DNA of 64,000 bases from Mactromeris polynyma (Eukaryota > Mollusca > Bivalvia > Venerida > Mactridae), in the NCBI GenBank assembly GCA_032209605.1, contig JASFXZ010000001.1, positions 620,001-684,000 on the forward strand, written 5' to 3'. Shown here one piece after another: positions 1-12,000 of the stretch. The position numbers and the translations under genes were made by a program. Every line of letters starts with the position of its first letter. The first letter of the stretch is position 1. The notes under the pieces are model-generated. The model saw only the letters and a list, made by a program, of their open reading frames with translations. It had not been told where the DNA came from and made no database searches.

Positions 1-58
1 TTGTGTTTTCTTGAAATCACTTACAGAAGAGGTTGTAAATCCCATAGCAGCGCTTATT
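1..58 (-). mobile_element. Fragment of a MITE (GAGCGCTGCTATGGG family)
   Basis: Reading the - strand, this stretch begins with AGCGCTGCTATGGGATTTAC and runs into the AGTGATTTCAAGAAAA block. It is the left end of the roughly 240-bp element seen in full at 55156-55398 and 35450-35685. The rest of this copy lies outside the window or is lost. The family has imperfect terminal inverted repeats of about 45 bp and no coding capacity, so it is probably a non-autonomous DNA transposon. Confidence 0.6.
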
Positions 59-191
59 TATTGTAAAAACAGATGCATAATGTAAAGAAAGTACTTGCAA
101 TTTAACATTTCAAAATGAAGTTAAATCATGGTATCTTAACATAATTGTGCTAAATATCACAATGAGTCATTTCCTCTTACTTACATAGTGG

Positions 192-333
192 GGTCTATAC
201 CACAGGTAATTGTCATGAGTTCTCTCCCTTTAATCTCTTCTATTGTACACATATACTGCAGAAGGGATAAAGAGAGAAAACTCTAGAAGGGATAAAGGGA
301 GAGAACTTGTGACAATCTCAAGTACATATAAAG
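192..333. mobile_element. Small inverted-repeat element (CTCTCCCTTTA family)
   Basis: The left arm reads GTCATGAGTTCTCTCCCTTT and the right arm ends in AAAGGGAGAGAACTTGTGAC, so the arms are near-complementary around a short AT-rich centre. Related copies lie at 41328-41467 and about 42405-42632, and a single-arm remnant lies near 5025. There is no reading frame. I read it as a MITE-like palindrome. Confidence 0.5.
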
Positions 334-357
334 CTACCATTTCCAATAGCTTTTTTC

Positions 358-885
358 AGTACTATGCTTTTTTATGACAACATACTGGTTGTTGTATGAG
401 TTTTATGACAACATACTGGTTGTTGTATGAGTTTTATGACAACATACTGGTTGTTGTATGAGTTTTATGACAACACACTGGTTGTTGTATGAATTTTATG
501 ACAACATACTGGTTGTTGTATGAGTTTTATGACAATACACTGGTTGTTGTATGAGTTTTATGACAACACACTGGTTGTTGTATGAATTTTATGACAACAT
601 ACTGGTTGTTGTACGAGTTTTATGACAACATATTGGTTGTTGTACGAGTTTTATGACAACATACTGGTTGTTGTATGTCTTTTATGACAACATACTGGTT
701 GTTGTATGATTTATTTTACAACACACTGGTTGTTGTATGATTTTAATGACAACATACTGGTTGTTGTATGTCTTTTATGACAACATACTGGTTGTTGTAT
801 GTCTTTTATGACAACATACTGGTTGTTGTATGATATTTTATGACAACATACTGGTTTTTGTATGATATTTTATGACAACATAAGT
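358..885. repeat. 31-bp minisatellite, about 17 copies
   Basis: A 31-bp unit with core GACAACATACTGGTTGTTGT repeats head to tail with few changes. Each unit holds a small inverted repeat (ACAACA/TGTTGT), so single units could form hairpins. The array lies just upstream of the first supported exon of the + strand gene, inside its intron. Confidence 0.9.
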
Positions 886-954
886 ATGTCATCTAAGTAT
901 TAAGAAGTTCAAATGTATTTACAGTTGATAATATTGGCAAACTTTTTTCTTCAG

Positions 955-3453
955 GATCAACAAGACCTGTGTAGAGAATCATTTTGGTTGTTACTTGATT
1001 GAATGGAAGAAAACAGGTGTTGTAATATTTGCTGTCATATTTTTATGTTCCCTTCTAAAAAGGCTTTAGTGGCTTCTCTATGGGGCTGAATTCTGGCCCC
1101 ATTCCCACAACAAAATATGGTCCATTTTTCAGTATCTCAAAAAAATGCTGATTGACATTGACTGATTTTGAGGGAGAAAATAAAACATGTGCAGGCAATA
1201 ACTTAAAGAATGCAGATCATTGTTTACACTTAATAAACACGTCATTAATTATCTGCAATATCTTGAGAGACAGTAAAACTGTAGATATCAAGTTGTAATT
1301 CATTAATTATAATCGACTTTCTAAAAATACTTGCTGATACATTGTTCTCCCATTCTACAATTTACTTTGAAAAATACAAATTATGGAGCCTTTTCCCAAA
1401 ATTGCTGGAAATTACCTGGAATATTTTGTTTTGACCACCTCATTTAGTCAGTAACTTGGCCTCCCTGTGTGTCGACTATTTGGTCAGTAACTTGACCTCC
1501 CTGTAAGTCGACCATTTAGTCAGTAATTTGGCCTCCCTGTAAGCAGATCATTTAGTCAGTAATTTGGCCTCTTTGTATGCAGATCATTTAGTCAGTAATT
1601 TGGCCTCCCTGTAAGCAGACCATTTAGTCAGTAATTTGGCCTCCCTGTAAGCCGACCATTTAGTCAGTAACTTGACCTCCCTGTAAGCCGACCATTTAGT
1701 CAGTAACTTGACCTCCCTGTAAGCAGACCATTTAGTCAGTAACTTGGCCTCCCTGTAAGCCGACCATTTAGTCAGTAACTTGACCTCCCTGTAAGCAGAC
1801 CATTTAGTCAGTAACTTGACCTCCCTGTAAGCAGACCATTTAGTCAGTAACTTGGCCTCCCTGTAAGCAGACCATTTAGTCAGTAACTTGGCCTCCCTGT
1901 AAGCAGACCATTTAGTCAGTAACTTGGCCTCCCTGTAAGCAGATCATTTAGTCAGTAATTTGGCCTCCCTGTAAGCAGACCATTTAGTCAGTAACTTGGC
2001 CTCCCTGTAAGCAGACCATTTAGTCAGTAATTTGGCCTCCCTGTATGCAGACCATTTAGTCAGTAACTTGGCCTCCCTGTCAGCCGACCATTTAGTCAGT
2101 AACTTGACCTCCCTGTCAGCCGACCATTTAGTCAGTAACTTGGCCTCCCTGTAAGCTGACCATTTAGTCAGTAACTTGGATTCCCTGTATGCAGACCATT
2201 TAGTCAGTAACTTGGCCTCCCTGTAAGCTGACCATTTAGTCAGTAACTTGGCCTCCCTGTCAGCCTACCGTTTGGTCAGGTACTGTTGAAATATTGGGCT
2301 TATGTCATCAAACTTCGTAGGATTATTGTCCATTGTCAGTATATGACACCTGTAGATTTGAAGGTCAAAGGTCATGGAGACCTTGAGGTTAAAAAAGTTT
2401 GCACCAGAGAACACCTAGGCTTACCATTGTCCAACTGGATAGGACAATTTCCTGTGGTGAGTAAATGAATCCTGTAGATTTGTGTCTACAATCAATAATC
2501 AGGAATTGCTTGAACGTATGGCTGTGCTCACTTACTGTTACTAGGCAACAGAGTTTGTCCAGCTGACGGATGCTTATGTCTTCTAGAAGCAGCTCTTGAT
2601 CAATATGACAGTACCATAATTATAGCATTATATGTTATTTAATGACAATATTAGTATCTAATTCTTTGTTCTGATTTATATTATATATCAGTTATTTTAA
2701 AATTGCTACCCTTCGCAGATAAAAACCGATGGGCAAGTTGTGGGTGTGTTGAGGAAAAAATTGAAAGGGAATTATTCAAGTCAGTTTATCCAAGGATTGT
2801 TGCCAGCTTTGAAGCTTTGAAGAAGACTCCGAAGGGTAACAGTTACAATGTTTTCCGGTTTTAAGTTCAAGATTTATCATAATTACTATGAAGCTTTTTA
2901 AGTGACATTAATTTTGGTATAGTGGCGCAATTCTTTGTTATTATAACGCATTTTAATTGGTATAAGAATATATAAGTATCAAACAAGATTGAGAAATTTG
3001 TTGTGCAGTATTTTACATTCATTGTTGAACAACCTATAGTAATCATACTCGATACCTGTTTTCTGGGTTACTAACCAGGACTCGCCCCAAATCTGGGATT
3101 GTGAAGTTGTTCGTTCAACCTTGCCCAAGGAGGACATTCGAACTCACAACTTCCAGATCAGGAGTCGGGCGCTTAACCTCATGCTCACAATGCCTTCTTG
3201 GTTAATTTTAGACCGGCCACTGGATAAAGTACTGGTGTTGTATTTGGAAGCATGAACAAAATGCCATTGGTGATTCACCCCCCCCCCCTCCCCCAACCTC
3301 GATGCTGAATGACAAGCATATGTACCATATTGTATGTAATATTTATTTGTTTCAGGAAAGAAGAAAACTCATGAAGATGGCTGTCAGCCAACATGTTCTC
3401 CTGAGAAAAAAGTCAAACCTGATATTCGAAGTTTCTTCAAAGTAAAGAAATAA
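955..3453 (+). CDS. Unrecognised gene, last three coding exons; PIP-box-like C-terminus
   Basis: The supported coding exons are 955-1016, 2719-2835 and 3356-3453, with stop TAA at 3451-3453. Each has an AG acceptor and, where needed, a GT donor. The phases agree: the first two join through a split Asp codon and the last two through a split Gly codon. The 3' 91 residues are basic near the end and finish PDIRSFFKVKK. This resembles a PCNA-interacting motif (hydrophobic residue, two residues, FF), but Lys replaces the usual Gln at position 1. C-terminal PIP boxes are known in DNA repair and replication proteins, so a nuclear DNA-metabolism role is possible, but I do not recognise the family. The gene continues upstream of the window. 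The 955-1016 exon is least certain because its donor (GTGTTG) is weak. Confidence 0.6.
1438..2285. repeat. 36-bp minisatellite, about 23 copies
   Basis: A 36-bp unit with core CATTTAGTCAGTAACTTGGC followed by CTCCCTGTAAGC repeats from about 1438 to 2285. Variants (TTGGCC/TTGACC, AAGCAG/AAGCCG) are scattered among the copies. It occupies the intron between the exons at 955-1016 and 2719-2835. Confidence 0.92.
2286..2470. repeat. Interspersed repeat fragment with an AGGTCA-type direct repeat
   Basis: The stretch contains AGGTCAAAGGTCA at about 2362-2374 and resembles the AGGTCA-rich repeat at 61340-62230. It sits in an intron. The 60-codon open frame through it does not match the splice phase of the next exon, so I do not call it coding. 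Confidence 0.4.
3085..3200 (-). mobile_element. tRNA-derived SINE head (degenerate)
   Basis: On the - strand the segment reads GAGCATGAGGTTAAGCGCCC, then about 30 bases later GAGTTCGAATGTCC. These correspond to the A box and B box of a tRNA-type RNA polymerase III promoter. The flanking stems do not pair as in a working tRNA. It lies in the last intron of the + strand gene. Confidence 0.5.
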
Positions 3454-4155
3454 AACATGTATCACCTACAGAATTGAAGTTCAAGCTGACTAGCGTTAAC
3501 TGTGATGAATAGCATGACATTGCCTTCTACATCTGTAACCTACTTTCATTTCAATCATGATATGACTGATCTTTTATCTTGGTAAGAAACGTGCCATGAT
3601 GTCTTAAAAAGGGAGAAACATGTGCTGTGCTAAATCAAAAGAAATCTGGGGGAAGCTAATGAGTTGTCTCCTCTGTTTGAATGTTTGTCCGCACACTTGA
3701 TGCTGTATCATTTAGGGTTAACATATAGGTCACTGGATCAAATCATAGAATGTTCTTGCTAACACTGTAGCAACCACGTATTTTACTTTATTTCCATGAA
3801 AATTCATACCAAGATACAAAATGTCTCAGGTATGGTGGTGAGCAATACAGGACCCACATGGTCCTCTTGTTTATTAAATATTATTATATGATAGCTTTGT
3901 ACATGCATTGTTAACTGAATATTTGATCATATAAGGTACCTATCAATAATTGCCATCACAGGGGTGGGAAAGTAACAACTTTGAAAAACACCTCTGACCT
4001 CTCCCCCAGAGTGGCAAACATTGATGTGTGCCTGATGTATTAATTTAGATTGTATTTGTTATAGATTTATATGATTGTATTTGTTAAAGATTTATATGAT
4101 AAAGTTTCAGTATTTGTATTTATAAGAATTACATGAATGTAGGCTGATAGTCATA
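3454..4155. other. 3' flank of the + strand gene with a mollusc-type repeat fragment
   Basis: No gene is seen. About 3640-3875 holds the motifs 'GGTCACTGGATCAAATCATAG' in divergent form and an end reading ACCCACATGGTCCTCTTGT, which match the longer repeat at 7416-8275. Some of this may be 3' UTR of the preceding gene. Confidence 0.4.
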
Positions 4156-5317
4156 CATTTCTGATGTTATGTGTTGTACCCATACGCTGGGATTTCCCTG
4201 ACGCGGAAATCTTGAGTCCCTGACTCCATTTTCTTTCTAGGGACTCAAATTTTCAACTTACTGTGCATCCTTGCGACCCCTAAAAATAAACTTTCGTCAA
4301 GTATAAACTGCATATCTGGAACACTACAAATTTATTAAGGACCCCTAATTTTTCAAACATCAGGGTCCAAGGACCCCTCACTGATAAATCCTAGGGAAAA
4401 CCCTGCCAATACGGATATTGAATCACATCTATGCTGAAACACTTGTTTAATTGGCCAACCTACGTTTATGCTGTTCATTAATTTTGATAGAAATCTTTGT
4501 GAACAGATACTGTGGTAAAATTATGTGTAAATCTGGTTTTCAAAGGATTGACAAATTGGTACTAATGAAGTGAAACAAATTATTCAAAATATATGTCACT
4601 TAATTTATTTTGAAACTTTTAATTAGATGGTGTGGGCTGAACCATTGGGTCTAAAAATTAGTTTGTTTCTTTAATTATCCGACCCTCATTTTTACCCTCC
4701 ACCCAAATCTTTTATGGCTTTAAAAGCCATTTTTACCCTCCACCCAAATCTTTTATGGCTTTAAAAGCATATTAGAAAAAAATTCAACAAACTTGTGTTC
4801 ATTATTTAAAAAGTTGATGAAAGCATTGCCAAAACAAAAAAGCTATCCATTAAATCAATTATTTTATTTAAAACACATTACATGTACTGGTTGACTTCAC
4901 CATTTGACATCAGTCTATTGAATACCAGCATTTTTTCATTCGGTGAGAAATAAATAAATGTGACATTTGTAAAAAGAAATGATTAACACTTTTAGGATTT
5001 TAGCAAAAGATTGAGACCACACGAGATTGTCACAAGTTCTCTCCCCTTCTCACTGCGGTCGGGACTAAAATATTGCTATGTTTAAGTTCTTGATTAAAAT
5101 GTTTTTTGTAATTCATTCATATATTTTATTGCTGCATAGTTTTAGAGCTGTTATTCACTTTGTAATTACTTCTTTATTTTATATAGATTTACTGATGATA
5201 AATATACAATTTTAAAAGCTGATAATTTTAAAGAATTTTACAAACATTTTGTCATATATCTATTGTTTTTCCTAATGTTTATGTATTCTGTTTAATTTAA
5301 TACATGTAGTTGTGTAT
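4155..5317. other. Intergenic, AT-rich; repeat remnants only
   Basis: About 4160-4400 holds phrases such as GGGACTCAAATTT and GGACCCCT on both sides of a centre, suggesting an old inverted-repeat element. A 50-bp direct duplication lies at 4681-4770 and a one-arm remnant of the CTCTCCC element near 5025. I see no gene. Confidence 0.4.
4681..4770. repeat. Short tandem duplication of about 42-50 bp
   Basis: The segment TTTTTACCCTCCACCCAAAT plus the following TTTATGGCTTTAAAAGC occurs twice in a row with no obvious change, indicating a recent local duplication. Confidence 0.75.
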
Positions 5318-5594
5318 AGATAGTTCCCACATTTACAATTTTTACCTCCCTTGTTCTAAATTTTTTAGCCATTTTGATAGGCAAATTTCATTAAAGTTTA
5401 TAGGAAGTATAAATTAAATGATGATAAATTAATTGGATATTAAGTGGTTGTCTAATGCAAATTCTCTTGGTATTTTCTCAATTATCACATATTTGAAATT
5501 ACTCCTATAAGGGCTTATCAGTTTTGCCTATCAAAATAGCTGATGATTAAGAACAAGGGAGGTAAATATTGTAGATATGGGAACTGTCTATTGT
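5318..5594. mobile_element. MITE with GTTCCCACAT...ATGTGGGAAC type ends
   Basis: The left end reads TAGTTCCCACATTTACAATT then TTTACCTCCCTTGTTCT. The right end reads AGAACAAGGGAGGTAAATAT then TGTAGATATGGGAACTGTC. These are long imperfect terminal inverted repeats around an AT-rich core, with no reading frame. A second copy is at 36172-36503 with the same ends, so this is a repeat family and not a chance palindrome. Confidence 0.75.
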
Positions 5595-5721
5595 TGACAG
5601 AGATATGGGTTTGTACCCCTATGCTTCTGTTTTATATTTATACCCTATTTATGTGATTTGATTTTATATTGTCATCTTTTTGGTGTTTCTGTGCAATATT
5701 GTCGTAACATTTATTTCTCAA

Positions 5722-5799
5722 TCGAGGGCTCAATGCAACACTGTAGTAACTCCGATATAAATACATAGGAGTTACGACAGTGGTGCGCTGAGCCTTCGA
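5722..5799. mobile_element. Short hairpin element (CATAAATACATAGGAGTT family), copy 1
   Basis: The arms CGAGGGCTCAATGCAACACT and its complement near CAGTGGTGCGCTGAGCCTTCG flank a loop around ATATAAATACATA. The whole unit is about 78 bp and almost fully self-complementary. A sister copy at 48788-48870 shares the loop and inner arms. Confidence 0.65.
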
Positions 5800-5829
5800 A
5801 TTATGAGGGGCATTTATTAATTGTTGCAA

Positions 5830-6660
5830 CTACCCTTGAAAAAAAGTGCCGACTAATATAGATATGAACAATTTAAAACATCCCTTCAAAGTAATCGCCT
5901 TTAACTTCAGCACGAAGTTTCAGTCATTGGATCTTTTATGGAATGTATCAGCATAGGCTGTTTGGGGTACCCTCTTCAGATACTGAAAAATTGCCAACCC
6001 TGTGGGATTTCTGCAAGGAAATCTCCGACCCTCGGGTCACAATTGTAGACTTGTGTACGGGTGCACTGTCATGCAGGAGGGTCAGTCCTGACAAACCTTA
6101 CACCTGGCATTTCTTTTAACATGTTTTTCAATCCATTCTTATAACATCATCTCTGTAGATTGTGTCAGTTACTGTACTACATCGGGACATTGCCACCTGA
6201 ACAGTTTCTCTAAGACTATTAAAGAATACAGTGTACATAATTTTCTCTACACATGGCTTCCTTGTGTGTTTGGTGGCCCATATTGTGTTGCTGCATTTTC
6301 TGGTTGACCGGAAAAAGTGTACACTAGTCTTATCACCAGTCACAAGGTTTGAGAATGTTCGCTGATCAAACTGTGGGTACATTTTCAGCAACTTTCTGGC
6401 TGAAGAAACGCGCTTTTTCTTCTCATCATCACTAAGCAAATTAGGTATTCATCTGGTAGAAATGGGGTTAACCTTCAACACATGCTTCAAGATCTTAAAT
6501 TCCGACCCAGTTTATATGTGCAGAGACTTGTCAATACAATGTGTAGTCAAACATGAATCTTTGGACTTCCTCAGCTACTTTTGGCATACACTAGATGGCC
6601 TAACACGGGGTTGGGCATTATAACAGACTCTTTGCTGCTTTGTTTCCATATGCAACACAC
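5830..6660 (-). pseudogene. Decayed mariner-like (Tc1/mariner) transposase
   Basis: An intact - strand segment at about 6128-6436 encodes ARKLLKMYPQFDQRTFSNLV, then TGDKTSVHFF and IWATKHTRKPC. This matches the catalytic core of mariner-family transposases, in which TGDE carries the first catalytic Asp. Downstream on the same strand, in another frame, LHDSAPVH corresponds to the second catalytic Asp block. Frameshifts and stops separate the pieces, so no full enzyme can be made. I did not identify clear terminal inverted repeats. Confidence 0.8.
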
Positions 6661-6934
6661 AACTTATGAAATGTTTGAGCACTTATACCAAGTCTAAAAC
6701 GGTTATATAACAACCTGTATTTCAGCTCTAACTTCTTTTTTATCTGTACAGAACATTGGGTTTCACAGGAAAATCTTGCAAATTCAGTGATTTGTGACTA
6801 TAGTTGCAACCATTAATGAACTGCTCGCATACATTGTTTCTCTGTGTGGTTTTGATTTTTAGCATGCACAATCTTCCATTCCTTTCTTCATTGTGGACAG
6901 TAAGAATGCAATATTTGTGGATTGTGTTTCTAGA

Positions 6935-7385
6935 CTGGTTTACATTGTTATGGACCAAGTTCCTAGAATGGTTTACATTGTTATGGACCAAGTTCCTAGA
7001 ATGGTTTACATTGTTATGGACCGAGTTCCTAGAATGGTTTACATTGTTATGGACCGAGTTCCTAGAATGGTTTACATTGTTATGGACCGAGTTCCTAGAA
7101 TGGTTTACATTGTTATGGACTGAGTTCCTAGAATGGTTTACATTGTTATGGACGGAGTTCCTAGAATGGTTTACATTGTTATGGACCGAGTTCCTAGAAT
7201 GGTTAACATTGTTATGGACTGAGTTCCTAGAATGGTTAACATTGTTATGGACTGAGTTCCTAGAATGGTTAACATTGTTATGGACTGAGTTCCTAGAATG
7301 GTTAACATTGTTATGGACCGAGTTCCTAGAACGGTTTACATAGTTATGGACCGAGTTCCTAGAATGGTTTGCAATGTTAACAACT
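6935..7385. repeat. 33-bp minisatellite, about 13 copies
   Basis: The unit GTTCCTAGAATGGTTTACAT followed by TGTTATGGACCGA repeats head to tail. At 33 bp it is a multiple of three, so any frame open in one unit stays open through the array. That explains the 179-codon repetitive reading frame here, which I do not treat as a gene. Confidence 0.92.
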
Positions 7386-7415
7386 GTGTTCCTTAATTGT
7401 ATTTATTTATTTTTA

Positions 7416-8275
7416 GCTCACCTTGAGCACTTTGTGATTTTGGATTGCCCTGTATCCGTCGTTGTGCATTGTCAACAATTAGCTTGTTAACACTCTACTG
7501 TAACATCGTTCACCTGATCTGCATGAACCTTGGTCAGAATGATTGTCTCTGTGAAATCTAGGCCAAGTATGAGACTGGGTCATTTGGGGTTAAAAAACTA
7601 GGTCACTAGGTCCAATTATAGAAAATCCTCTTGAGATCACTGGTTTGGCCCAATCCTGATAAAACTTGCTCAGTATGTTTGGCTCAACAAAAGCTTAGTC
7701 AATTTTGAAACTGGGTCATTTGGGGTCAAAAAGGAGGTTAAAAGGTCAAATTATCGAAAATCCTTTTAGACACTACATCCTAGATTTTTAACCTGAGCTA
7801 CATGAAACTAGATCAGGTTGTTCGTCTGAATAAAAAGCAAGTCAACATTAATACTGGGCCATGTGGGGTCAAAAACGAGGTTGCATGGCTAAATCATAAA
7901 AAATCCTTGTGGACACTCTAGAGGCCGCATTTTTACTCAGTCTACACGAAATTTCATCAGAATGTTTGACTTAATAGAATGCAAATCAAGTTTAAACCGA
8001 TTCACATGGGCTCAAAAAATAGGTCACAGGATCAAATGATGGAAAATGCTTGTAGATTCTCGTGAAGCTGCATTTTCTACTGAAACAACATGAACCTTGA
8101 TAAGAATGTTTGTCTTAATAAAATACAAGTACAGTGTGGTAATGGGTCATATGGTGTCAAAACGTAGGTCACAAGGTCAAATCATTGAGAATACTCTTGA
8201 ACTCTTTTAAGACCAACATGCTTTTGTACTCAGGTGAGAGATATAGGGCCACCATGGCCCTCTTGTGTTATACAT
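7416..8275. repeat. Long interspersed repeat of mollusc type
   Basis: It starts near AGCTCACCTTGAGCAC and ends near GGTGAGAGATATAGGGCCAC followed by CATGGCCCTCTTGT. In between, a phrase like CTGGGTCATTTGGGGTCAAA AA-TAGGTCACAAGGTCAAAT recurs several times in diverged form, giving an irregular tandem structure of about 180-190 bp. I recognise this kind of sequence from bivalve genomes. No reading frame is preserved. Confidence 0.6.
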
Positions 8276-9087
8276 GATATCCTTTACTCTCTGATACAGG
8301 TAATAGAAAATATGTGTAACAAAGAGTAAGATTAATACTTTTATTTTAAAAATTCTTCGTAACAAATTTTCTCATATACATGTATAAAGTAATTTTAAGT
8401 ATTGTAATGATTGATCTATATACAATTAATCACTTTGTTGAATCAGAACAGAATGAGTTAAGTTTCTTACAGATTTTATATTCACTACATGTATACTTCA
8501 AGATATATTTTGCCATGAATTCTGTCATGTCATTCTCATAGTAAAAATATACTAAATAAATGAACAATATATTTCTTACATTTTACTTAGTATAATGATT
8601 TCATCTACTGGTTCTGTTTAGCAGATGACAAATCTTTTTGCCTTGTTGGCTTGAAATCTGTGTTGCACGTTGCCATGACGTTGACGACATCAGTTCATTG
8701 GATGATCTAGATGATTCAATCTGCTGTAGTCCCCAGCGTTATTTACTTAATTCTCACCTGCTGAAGGCTTTCTTGATTTATTTTCATGCAGTTCATGTAG
8801 TTTCCGAGACCAGATACATCTTGGCTAAATAAACTATTAGTTTCTTTGGTCCTTTTGGTATCGCTTTCCCTAAATTTGCTATACTTCCGGTAGTTTTTTT
8901 CATTATAAATTTCTATTATCAGTATATTGATACATTTTTCTATCACTATTAGCTTTCACAACTCAAGTTTACATTTTATCAATTACATATTGACGAGGTA
9001 ATCTTTATCGGAACAATAATGATTAGGTCAATAGCCTAGTAAGGACCATTATCAATTTGTTTCCTTTATGTGTTCGTTTGAAGATGA
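8276..9087. other. 3' flank or 3' UTR of the lectin/CUB gene
   Basis: No further coding exon is evident. The stretch lies directly downstream of the stop codon of the - strand gene and may include its 3' UTR; a - strand AATAAA lies near 8774. Short open frames on both strands show no family resemblance. Confidence 0.35.
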
Positions 9088-12000
9088 TCATGACTGATTT
9101 GATCTGACTTTTGTTCTATCAGATGAAGATACTCGATTATTGATGATGTCCGCTTGCGGCACTTGAGTCTTTAATTTTCTAGGTGAAATATCGTCCAGTC
9201 TGATTGTGTGAACTACCTGAAACATACCAAATTTTTGACATTAGTGAAATTCATTTCTAATAAACAAATGTTTCATACTGATCAAACATTTTAAGATGCC
9301 CATGTTGAACTAACTATGAGTTGATGTTGATCGCATAGTATTGTAACGTAATTCATGCTACATTGTATTATAAATGTTATTGAAGATACCATGATATACC
9401 AATTAAGAATTATTTTTTTAACAAATATCTCGGACCAATAAGACTATATTTTCAAAATTTATAAGTAAACCCAAAGGGGTTCGAACCGACGACCCCTACA
9501 ACGTCAGCGCCTAGCACTGAAGTAACTGCGACCATATCCACTACGCCACCGAGGCAACCCCACTAAAGGTTGTTCCTCACACAAGGATGCCTCCCCACTC
9601 ACATCTGAAATATTTTCAGATTTGAGTGTTGAGTTCAAGTATCCATAATAATCCTGTGTCCTGATCTCACATGTTGCCAGTTCTTGTTTCATCAGATATA
9701 CTGATGAGCTTTTGTGTGATATGCTGTATTATATATGCATCTACAAATTATACAATAAACTTGGCTTACCTCATCGCTATTTCTTCGTTTTACTATTACA
9801 CATATGACGATAACTATAATAACCAGCGCTCCACCACCGCTAGCAATGAGGGCATACTTTGTTGTATCTGTGTGATATAAAACACTTACTTTAGATCCTT
9901 ACAGAACATAGAATTGATAAATTACGATTTAACATTTGGCCATGCCTCGTGCTTCCGAGTCAAAACAAATATTAACATATTTGTGAACCAGGTATAAGTA
10001 AGTACCTAAAACAAAACCGTATGAACGTGGCATAACTTAATGTACATGTTGTATACATGTAGTTTCTTCTTAAGACCTTTCTCAGTATTTAAGTTTCCCA
10101 CTTACAACTTGATAGTTCACCCTAGTTGTTTGTCCAATCTGGGACCAATATACAGTCAAACCTGTCTGTAAAGACCACCCTTAGGAACAGCAAAATGTGG
10201 TCTTTGTTTACAGGTGGTCTCTATTAACAGATTAAATATCATTGAAAATGGTCTGAAGGGAGATAAAATTGGTGGTCTTTGCAGACAGGTTTTGCAATAG
10301 TGGTCTTTGTTCGCAGGTGGTCTTTAACACAGGTTTGACTGTATACATGTATATATACTGGTCCAAGGTCCAATTAACTGCTCGAGATTTTAACAATTTT
10401 GACTCCCTTATTCGCAATATAGCTCCCTAACAGTAAAAATTGAATCACCGATTTCATAAAACAGCCTCATAAGTCAGTTGCATCAATTTCTGAAATAAGC
10501 TCCAACTATCCACCTTTCACTACGCAGACAAATCAGTGGGAGTATTTACTACATTTCCATATACATGTACCAATATGGAGAATTTCACAACGTCCGCTAA
10601 TATCATGTGACACTGCAATGCATCGATTGGCTTAGAATAGTGTTACATGCGTGTATTGCACTTTGCTCCATTCGGTTGCTTGTTTGAAATTAATTCCAAT
10701 ACAGTATCAATGAATGACCTATAAGTAACATTAGTTATATCATCCAAGAACATATTTCTGACAACATCTTTAATTGACACTTACTTGACATTTGCCTTGT
10801 CTGCTCTCTGTTTTTACCGAGTGTATTCGTAGTGCTTGAAGTGGTGAGAGAGCTTGATGTGATAGAATTAGCTGATGATGATCCGGATGCATGCATACTT
10901 GACAATGTAGGAGAAAGTGTTGTTGTTGTTGTTGTAGTTGTTGTTGTAGTTGTAGTTGTTGTTGTTGTGGGATCAGGAATGAAGGAACAATTGATTGACA
11001 CATCAGAGGACTCTTCACTATCTAGATAAAGTAATCAGTTACAATCAGAAAACACACTCTGGAGAAAGTTACAACATTGATACAATGTATATAAATGATC
11101 CTATATAATTATGTTAAGAATATTAGTTTTAATATTTAAGAATAAAAGAAATGGATGGAATCATATTTGTATATTTATCTTTTCTATGTTAGATATGGTT
11201 ATCATTTCTTTTACACAAATGAACGAGAGAATAAGTCGTTACAGGGAACGCCACATACATAAGAGGCAATGCCTCCTCACAAACATGCCCAGGAACGACT
11301 AAATAATGTAGAAGTGCTATATCCCTGATGGATGATATGAGCGCTGCTATGTAAGTGACACCATTTCAAGAAAACGCAACATGTGATATTTACTCCATAT
11401 GGTCACTTCGTTTTCAAATTGCCATAAAGGGCAAATATTGCTTACTGTCAGTATATGGTGACGTCACATGTGACGTTTTCTGGAAATGACATCACTTAAA
11501 GAAGAGGTTGGAAATCGTACAGCGGCGCTCATATAATAACAGCATTGAATTTGAGAGCAGGGAGAAATATACATTTTTACAACTGTCTTTAAATGCTCCA
11601 CTCACGTGGCAATTATTCGAGCAAATTTATGGAAATCTTATCTTATTTGGTGTTAGGCGAAGAATTACCAAACAACCATTGTAACTTAAACATTTATTTA
11701 CCACGAAATCCAACCCAGAATAGACTCATTCTTCTCAACTGTCCATCCCATGATATGGTCAGATTTCTGCTTGAGGCGTTGTATTGCCCATGGACGAGTT
11801 CATCACACTTGGACGCCAAAACGGTGCCCTCCTCATTTTCAATACGTACGGATTGATCGTTATCTGTGCAGTTTAATGCATAGTCATATACTGTGATGTG
11901 AACTGATGGTGATGGAGTTGTTACGTGGCAGAAACAATGATGTGTTTGACTCACATCATTTGTCCCAGGATAACCGGCGTTGTATACTGATACGTCACTT

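Noticed and set aside
2286..2468. 60-codon frame ending at a GTGAGT donor as an exon of the + strand gene
   Set aside because: Its phase does not fit the next exon, while the exon at 955-1016 does; the sequence resembles an interspersed repeat.
6804..7343. 179-codon + strand reading frame rich in FLEWFTLLWTE
   Set aside because: It is the translation of a 33-bp minisatellite; frames stay open because the unit length is a multiple of three, and the antisense and other frames are open too.
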